64,000 bases of DNA from Bradyrhizobium diazoefficiens (GTDB taxonomy: Bacteria > Pseudomonadota > Alphaproteobacteria > Rhizobiales > Xanthobacteraceae): NCBI RefSeq assembly GCF_016599855.1, contig NZ_CP067041.1, positions 496,001-560,000 on the forward strand, read 5' to 3'. Below, in pieces: positions 10,779 through 19,700 of the stretch. The stretch's first letter is position 1, and every line of letters starts with the position of its first letter. Below the pieces are notes generated by a model. That model was not told the DNA's origin. It saw nothing but the letters and a program-made list of their open reading frames with translations, and did not search any database. Both the position numbers and the translations under genes were made by a program.

Positions 10779-13700
10779 TTAGACCAGATGGAAATCGTGG
10801 TAACTGACCAGCGTTCCCGTCGTTTTATCTGCCTCAATCTGGAAGCCTGTGGGATCAAAGCTACCCACCAAAGCGAAGTTGGCGGTATGGGATCCGTCGC
10901 TGATGCTCAGAATCCCGCCGCTGCTATCGGCGTTGGCGGTGTATTTCAGCGTCGGCGCGTTGGCGAAGTTGAAATCAAGAAGATCGATATGATCGTCGGC
11001 GGTCATTCCGGAGACGGTCCCTGAGAAATTGAACGAATCGCCAAGGATGAGGGTTCCGGTTGCGCCTGTATCAAATGTGGTATTTTCGGCCGAAGCATGC
11101 GCAAACGCCAGCGTCGCGGTCCCACTGATCAGCGCTGAACCATTGCCACTGACGTTGCCGTCGATCGAGACGTTGCCGCCGTCGGCCCACAACACGCCGG
11201 TATTGACGACGTCGCTGTGAATGGAAAGCCCGCCGGCGCCGGTTGCCTCGAGGGTTCCGGAGTTGATGATGGCGTTGGTCCCGGTATCAATGTCGAGGGA
11301 ATTGGCGCCGGTAGCGATAATGGTTCCATCGTTGACGAGGGTCATCACTCCATCCCCGAGGTGTCCCGCGCCGGTGATGGTGTTGTCCACGTTCGTGAGC
11401 GTGACGTCCGAGACCGTTCCGGTGATCACGTTATCACTATCGTCGGACAAGATGACCTGCCCATGGCCCTGGAGCGTGACGCCGTGCTCGATGAGCTCAA
11501 GCTCAGTCCCGCCTCCGGCCGAGTTCAACTCGATCGCGCCAATGTTGTCGATGATGCCGCTCAATGGCAGGATTGCCCCGTCGCTGATCACCATGTGGCC
11601 GGCATTCTCCGTGACCGGCGTTTGGTCGAAGACGAAGTCGCTTGCTGTGAGCGACAAGGCGTCGACACCGCTCAACGTGATCGACGGGCCATCGCCTAGC
11701 GTGATCACCGCGTTGCCAGCAGCGTCGTCGGTCATATGCGACTGGATGTCGGCGAAGCCGGTGAAATCCGGATAGCCGATCAGATCGATCTGATCCGACG
11801 CCACGTCAAAGCTATAGACCACGTCATGCCCGATTGGCTGCGAGAACACGAACAGGTCGTGGCCGCTCGAGCCGGTGAGATTGTCGTCGCCTGAGAGCGC
11901 GAACATGGGGGAGCCTGGCGCGTAGGCTTCGACGTTGTCGGTGACGGTTGCGTATCCGACGCTGCCATCGGCGTTGATCCAGGTTTCCGTCACATTGAGC
12001 ACCAGCGCGCCGGTGTAGGTGCTAGGCGATGTGACCGCGAGCGCGGCAATATCGTTAGTCACCACCGTCCGAGTGCCATCGCTGTTGTTTATGCCCTCGT
12101 TCAAGGACCATTCGGACGATCCGCCGGCCACCGTGACCGTGATTGCACCAGTGCGATCCGGAGATGGATCCGTCAAGCCGAGATTAATGGCGTTGCCGGC
12201 GATGCCGGCAGGAGCCGTTACTGCGTGCGTCGCAGATGCGGTGTTTCCTGCAAAGTCCGTTGCCACTGCAAATAATGTATGAGCACCGCTTAAGAGCATG
12301 CTTGTTGTACCAGACCAAGTTCCAGCGCCAAGCGTCGCAGTGAGGACGATCGTGCCGCTGGCACTGCCGTCATGCACGATTACGGATTGAACACCAGAAA
12401 GGCTGTCCGAGTCAGTCCCAGAGACGTCAAACTTTCTACTGGAACCCTGTTCTGTGGCAGTCGGGAATGTGACTGTCGGGTTCGTCGTGTCGACCGTGAT
12501 GTCGAGTGTATGCGTGGTCGAGGCCGCGCTGAGGTTACCGGCAACATCGGTCTGAATGGCGCGGACGTTGTGCATCCCTTGAACCAGCGAAACGTCCAGC
12601 GTGAAGGTGCCGCCAGATGCTGTCGCCGTGCCCAGGCTCTCGCCAGCGTCCACCACGCCGTTGTTGTTGGCGTCGTCGAACAGCGTGACGGCTGCATCAT
12701 TCTCGCCCGAACCGCTGATCGTCAGGCCAGACGTATTCTTCGTAATGTTGTCCGTGCTGCTTGAGCCCGTGTCATCCACCGCGGCCAGATCGAGACCGGT
12801 CGGAGCCGCAGGCGCAGAAGTGTCGATGGTGGCCGCGTAGCTAGCCGACGCAACGCTGGTGTTGCCGGCTACATCGGTTTGCGTCGCGGTGAACTGGTAG
12901 GTGGTGCCGTTTGCCAGCACGTTGGCATCGGCCTTGCTCCAGTTTCCGCTGCCATCGGCGATCGCGGTCCCGATCGGGACGCCGTTCTGGAATACCGTCA
13001 CCGTGGCGTTCGCTTCGGCGGTGCCGTTGATGGTCAAGGTGGTGTCGTTGGTGATGTGGTCGCCAACCGTGCCGCTGTCGGTGGTGAAGCCGGTGATCAC
13101 CGGGGCCGCCGCCGTGGTGTCGATGGTGGCCGCGTAGCTAGCCGACGCAACGCTGGTGTTGCCGGCGACATCGGTTTGCGTCGCGGTGAACTGGTAGGTG
13201 GTGCCGTTTGCCAGCACGTTGGCATCGGCCTTGCTCCAGTTTCCGCTGCCATCGGCGATCGCGGTCCCGATCGGGACGCCGTTCTGGAATACCGTCACCG
13301 TGGCGTTCGCTTCGGCGGTGCCGTTGATGGTCAAGGTGGTGTCGTTGGTGATGTGGTCGCCAACCGTGCCGCTGTCGGTGGTGAAGCCGGTGATCACCGG
13401 GGCCGCCGCCGTGGTGTCGATGGTGGCCGCATAGCTGGCCGACGCCACGCTGGTGTTGCCGGCGACATCGGTCTGGTTCGCCGTGAACTGATAGGTGGTG
13501 CCGTTTGCCAGCACGTTGGCATCGGCCTTGCTCCAGTTTCCGCTGCCATCGGCCGTCGCCGTCCCGATCGACATGCCGTCCTGGAACACCGTCACCGTGG
13601 CGTTCGCTTCGGCGGTGCCGTTGATGGTCAAGGTGGTGTCGTTGGTGATGTGGTCGCCAACCGTGCCGCTGTCGGTGGTGAAGCCGGTGATCACCGGGGC

Positions 13701-16700
13701 CGCCGCCGTGGTGTCGATGGTGGCCGCATAGCTGGCCGACGCCAGGCTGGTGTTGCCGGCGACATCGGTCTGGTTCGCCGTGAACTGGTAGGTGGTGCCG
13801 TTTGCCAGCACGTTGGCATCGGCCTTGCTCCAGTTTCCGCTGCCATCGGCCGTCGCCGTCCCGATCGACACGCCGTCCTGGAACACCGTCACCGTGGCGT
13901 TCGCTTCGGCGGTGCCGTTGATGGTCAAGGTGATGTCGTTGGTGATGTGGTCGCCAACCGTGCCGCTGTCGGTGGTGAAGCCGGTGATCACCGGCGCCGC
14001 TGCCGTGGTGTCGATGGTGGCCGCATAATTGGCCGACGCCACGCTGGTGTTGGCCGACGCATCCGTCGCCGTCGCCGAGTATTGATAGGTGGTGGCATTC
14101 GACAGCGTGGTTGTGTCGACAAAATGCCAGACCCCAGCGCCGTTCGCCGTTGTCGTGCCCTGCGATACACTGTCGCGGAACACCGTCACCGTGCTGTTGG
14201 CCTCCGCAGTGCCGTCAATGGTCAAACTGGTGTCGTTGGTGATGTGATCGCCAACCGTGCCGCTGTCGGTGGTGAAGCCGGTGATGACCGGCGGCGACGG
14301 TGCTGTTGCGTCCACCACATGAATGGTTGATATGGCCGTGTTGCTGTTTGCCAGCCCGTCGTTAACGACAACCGTGATGTGACGATCCGTCGTGTCCGGA
14401 TTGACGCTGGTGCTGAATACGATCTGGTTCAGCGCGGCGTCATATGCAGCCTTCGAGGCGGAGCCCGACAGGGTAACTGTGATTACACCGGAGGTGGATG
14501 TATCAATCGTGGACGTGATTCCGCCGGGGAGCGAACCGTTTATCGCAAGGACATCGCCCGCCTTGGCGTTCGTCAACGTCACGACTGCCGACGCCATATT
14601 CGCATTGTCGGGATCGATAATGCTGACGTCCGAGTCGGCTATTGCGATTGGGGATCCGGTATCCGTGAACGTTGCGACATAGTTCGAACCAGACGTGGTC
14701 GAATTGTTCGCGTCAAGATCCGTGGTCGGCGCATCGTTGGTGCCGATCGCGGTGATGGTCAGCGTGGAGCTGGCGCTGGCGCCATGCTCGTCGGTGACGG
14801 TGTAGTTCGCCACCACATCGGTGGTGGCGCCCTGCGCCAGATGCTGGTAGGCGGCGTTGGCCGCATCCAGGCTGTAGCTGCCATCCGGGTTGATGGTCAG
14901 GCCCGCCACTGGCGCATCGAGGCTGTAGCTCAGCGTCGCGCCGTCATCGACGTCGCTGTCGTTGGTGGCGACGGTGCCGGTGATGGTGCTGTCTTCCAGG
15001 CCACTGTTGGTGTCAGCGACCGCGACCGGGGCGTCGTTGCTGCCGGTCAGGGTGATGGTCAGCGTCGAGCTGGCGCTGGCACCCTGCTCGTCGGTGACGG
15101 TGTAGTTGGCGACCACGTCGGTGGTGGCGCCCTGTGCCAGGTGCTGATAGGCGGCATTCGACGCGTCGAGGCTATAGCTGCCGTCCGGGTTCAGCGTCAG
15201 GCCGGCGACCTGCGCATCGAGGCTGTAGCTCAGACTCGCGCCGTCATCGACGTCGCTGTCGTTGGTTGCGACAGTGCCGGTGATAGTGGCGTCTTCCAGG
15301 CCACTGTTGGTGTCAGCGACCGCGACCGGGGCATCGTTGGTGCCGGTCAGGGTGATGGTCAGCGTCGAGCTGGCGCTGGCACCCTGCTCGTCGGTGACGG
15401 TGTAGTTGGCGACCACGTCGGTGGTGGCGCCCTGTGCCAGGTGCTGATAGGCGGCATTCGACGCGTCGAGGCTGTAGCTGCCGTCCGGATTGATCGTGAG
15501 CCCGGCGACTGCGCTGGTCTGCGCATACGTCAGCGTCGCGCCGTCGTCGACGTCGCTGTCGTTGGTTGCGACGGTGCCGGTGATGGTGCTGTCTTCCAGG
15601 CCGCTGTTGGTGTCGGCGACCGCGACCGGCGCGTCGTTGCTGCCGGTCAGGGTGATGGTCAGGATGGAGCTTGCGGTCGCGCCGTGCTCGTCGGTGACGG
15701 TGTAGCTGGCGACCACGTCGGTGGTGGCGTCCTGCGCCAGGTGCTGATAGGCAGCATTCGACGCGTCGAGGCTATAGCTGCCGTCCGGGTTCAGCGTCAG
15801 GCCGGCGACCTGCGCATCGAGGCTGTAGCTCAGACTCGCGCCGTCGTCGACGTCGCTGTCGTTGGTTGCGACAGTGCCGGTGATGGTGGCGTCTTCCAGG
15901 CCACTGTTGGTGTCGGCGACCGCGACCGGCGCGTCGTTGCTGCCGGTCAGGGTGATGGTCAGGATGGAGCTTGCGGTCGCGCCGTGCTCGTCGGTGACGG
16001 TGTAGTTGGCGACCACGTCGGTGGTGGCGCCCTGTGCCAGGTGCTGATAGGCGGCATTCGACGCGTCGAGGCTATAGCTGCCGTCCGGGTTCAGCGTCAG
16101 GCCGGCGACCTGCGCATCGAGGCTGTAGCTCAGACTCGCGCCGTCATCGACGTCGCTGTCGTTGGTTGCGACAGTGCCGGTGATAGTGGCGTCTTCCAGG
16201 CCACTGTTGGTGTCAGCGACCGCGACCGGGGCATCGTTGGTGCCGGTCAGGGTGATGGTCAGCGTCGAGCTGGCGCTGGCACCCTGCTCGTCGGTGACGG
16301 TGTAGTTGGCGACCACGTCGGTGGTGGCGCCCTGTGCCAGGTGCTGATAGGCGGCATTCGACGCGTCGAGGCTGTAGCTGCCGTCCGGATTGATCGTGAG
16401 CCCGGCGACTGCGCTGGTCTGCGCATACGTCAGCGTCGCGCCGTCGTCGACGTCGCTGTCGTTGGTTGCGACGGTGCCGGTGATGGTGCTGTCTTCCAGG
16501 CCGCTGTTGGTGTCGGCGACCGCGACCGGCGCGTCGTTGCTGCCGGTCAGGGTGATGGTCAGGATGGAGCTTGCGGTCGCGCCGTGCTCGTCGGTGACGG
16601 TGTAGCTGGCGACCACGTCGGTGGTGGCGTCCTGCGCCAGGTGCTGATAGGCAGCATTCGACGCGTCGAGGCTATAGCTGCCGTCCGGGTTCAGCGTCAG

Positions 16701-19700
16701 GCCGGCGACCTGCGCATCGAGGCTGTAGCTCAGACTCGCGCCGTCGTCGACGTCGCTGTCGTTGGTTGCGACAGTGCCGGTGATGGTGGCGTCTTCCAGG
16801 CCACTGTTGGTGTCGGCGACCGCGACCGGCGCGTCGTTGCTGCCGGTCAGGGTGATGGTCAGGATGGAGCTTGCGGTCGCGCCGTGCTCGTCGGTGACGG
16901 TGTAGTTGGCGACCACGTCGGTGGTGGCGCCCTGTGCCAGGTGCTGATAGGCGGCATTCGACGCGTCGAGGCTATAGCTGCCGTCCGGGTTCAGCGTCAG
17001 GCCGGCGACCTGCGCATCGAGGCTGTAGCTCAGACTCGCGCCGTCATCGACGTCGCTGTCGTTGGTTGCGACAGTGCCGGTGATAGTGGCGTCTTCCAGG
17101 CCACTGTTGGTGTCAGCGACCGCGACCGGGGCATCGTTGGTGCCGGTCAGGGTGATGGTCAGCGTCGAGCTGGCGCTGGCACCCTGCTCGTCGGTGACGG
17201 TGTAGTTGGCGACCACGTCGGTGGTGGCGCCCTGTGCCAGGTGCTGATAGGCGGCATTCGACGCGTCGAGGCTGTAGCTGCCGTCCGGATTGATCGTGAG
17301 CCCGGCGACTGCGCTGGTCTGCGCATACGTCAGCGTCGCGCCGTCGTCGACGTCGCTGTCGTTGGTTGCGACGGTGCCGGTGATGGTGCTGTCTTCCAGG
17401 CCGCTGTTGGTGTCGGCGACCGCGACCGGCGCGTCGTTGCTGCCGGTCAGGGTGATGGTCAGGATGGAGCTTGCGGTCGCGCCGTGCTCGTCGGTGACGG
17501 TGTAGCTGGCGACCACGTCGGTGGTGGCGTCCTGCGCCAGGTGCTGATAGGCAGCATTCGACGCGTCGAGGCTATAGCTGCCGTCCGGGTTCAGCGTCAG
17601 GCCGGCGACCTGCGCATCGAGGCTGTAGCTCAGACTCGCGCCGTCGTCGACGTCGCTGTCGTTGGTTGCGACAGTGCCGGTGATGGTGGCGTCTTCCAGG
17701 CCACTGTTGGTGTCGGCGACCGCGACCGGCGCGTCGTTGCTGCCGGTCAGGGTGATGGTCAGGATGGAGCTTGCGGTCGCGCCGTGCTCGTCGGTGACGG
17801 TGTAGTTGGCGACCACGTCGGTGGTGGCGCCCTGCGCCAGATGCTGATAGGCGGCGTTGCCGGCATCGAGGCTGTAGCTGCCATCCGGATTGAGGGTCAG
17901 GCCCGCCACTGGCGCATCGAGGCTGTAGCTCAGCGTCGCGCCGTCATCGACGTCGCTGTCGTTGGTTGCGACGGTGCCGGTGATGGTGCTGTCTTCCAGG
18001 CCACTGTTGGTGTCAGCGACCGCGACCGGGGCGTCGTTGCTGCCGGTCAGGGTGATGGTCAGGATGGAGCTTGCGGTCGCGCCGTGCTCGTCGGTGACGG
18101 TGTAGCTGGCGACCATGTCGGTGGTGGCGCCCTGTGCCAGGTGCTGGTAGGCGGCGTTGCCGGCATCGAGGCTGTAGCTGCCGTCCGGGTTCAGCGTCAG
18201 GCCGGCGACCTGCGCATCGAGGCTGTAGCTCAGACTCGCGCCGTCATCGACGTCGCTGTCGTTGGTTGCGACAGTGCCGGTGATAGTGGCGTCTTCCAGG
18301 CCACTGTTGGTGTCGGCGACCGCGACCGGGGCATCGTTGGTGCCGGTCAGGGTGATGGTCAGCGTGGAGCTGGCGCTGGCGCCATGCTCGTCGGTGACGG
18401 TGTAGTTGGCGACCACGTCGGTGGTGGCGCCCTGTGCCAGGTGCTGGTAGGCGGCATTCGACGCGTCGAGGCTATAGCTGCCGTCCGGATTGATCGTGAG
18501 CCCGGCGACTGCGCTGGTCTGCGCATACGTCAGCGTCGCGCCGTCGTCGACGTCGCTGTCGTTGGTTGCGACGGTGCCGGTGATGGTGGCGTCTTCCAGG
18601 CCGCTGTTGGTGTCGGTCACTGCGAGGGGGGCATCGTTGGTGCCGGTGATGTCGATCGACACCAGCTGGGTGGCGAGACCGCCATGGTGGTCGTCGACCT
18701 CGACGGTGAAGCTGTCGGCGAGATGCTCGCCGGCGGCGAGCGCATCGACCGCGCCGCTGTCGAGCACGGTGTAGTGCCAGGTGCCGTCGGGATCGACGCT
18801 GGCGCTGCCATGGGCGGCGGCGACGCTGAGCGACAAAGTGTGGCTGTCGCTGGCATCGACGTCGGTGAAGGTGACCTGGCCGGTGGCGGTCCGGGCGGCG
18901 GCCGGCAGATCGTCGCCTTCCGCCACGTTGCCGGACTGCGCGGCGCTGGTGATCACCGGGGCGTCGTTGGTGCCGGTGATGTCGATCGCGACCAGCTGGG
19001 TGGCGAGACCGCCATGGTGGTCGTCGACCTCGACGGTGAAGCTGTCGGCGAGATGCTCGCCGGCGGCGAGCGCATCGACCGCGCCGCTGTCGAGCACGGT
19101 GTAGTGCCAGGTGCCGTCGGGATCGACGCTGGCGCTGCCATGGGCGGCGGCGACGCTGAGCGACAAAGTGTGGCTGTCGCTGGCATCGACGTCGGTGAAG
19201 GTGACCTGGCCGGTGGCGGTCCGGGCGGCGGCCGGCAGATCGTCGCCTTCCGCCACGTTGCCGGACTGCGCGGCGCTGGTGATCACCGGGGCGTCGTTGG
19301 TGCCGGTGATGTCGATCGCGACCAGCTGGGTGGCGAGACCGCCATGGTGGTCGTCGACCTCGACGGTGAAGCTGTCGGCGAGATGCTCGCCGGCGGCGAG
19401 CGCATCGACCGCGCCGCTGTCGAGCACGGTGTAGTGCCAGGTGCCGTCGGGATCGACGCTGGCGCTGCCATGGGCGGCGGCGACGCTGAGCGACAAAGTG
19501 TGGCTGTCGCTGGCATCGACGTCGGTGAAGGTGACCTGGCCGGTGGCGGTCCGGGCGGCGGCCGGCAGATCGTCGCCTTCCGCCACGTTGCCGGACTGCG
19601 CGGCGCTGGTGATCACCGGGGCGTCGTTGGTGCCGGTGATGTCGATCGCGACCAGCTGGGTGGCGAGACCGCCATGGTGGTCGTCGACCTCGACGGTGAA

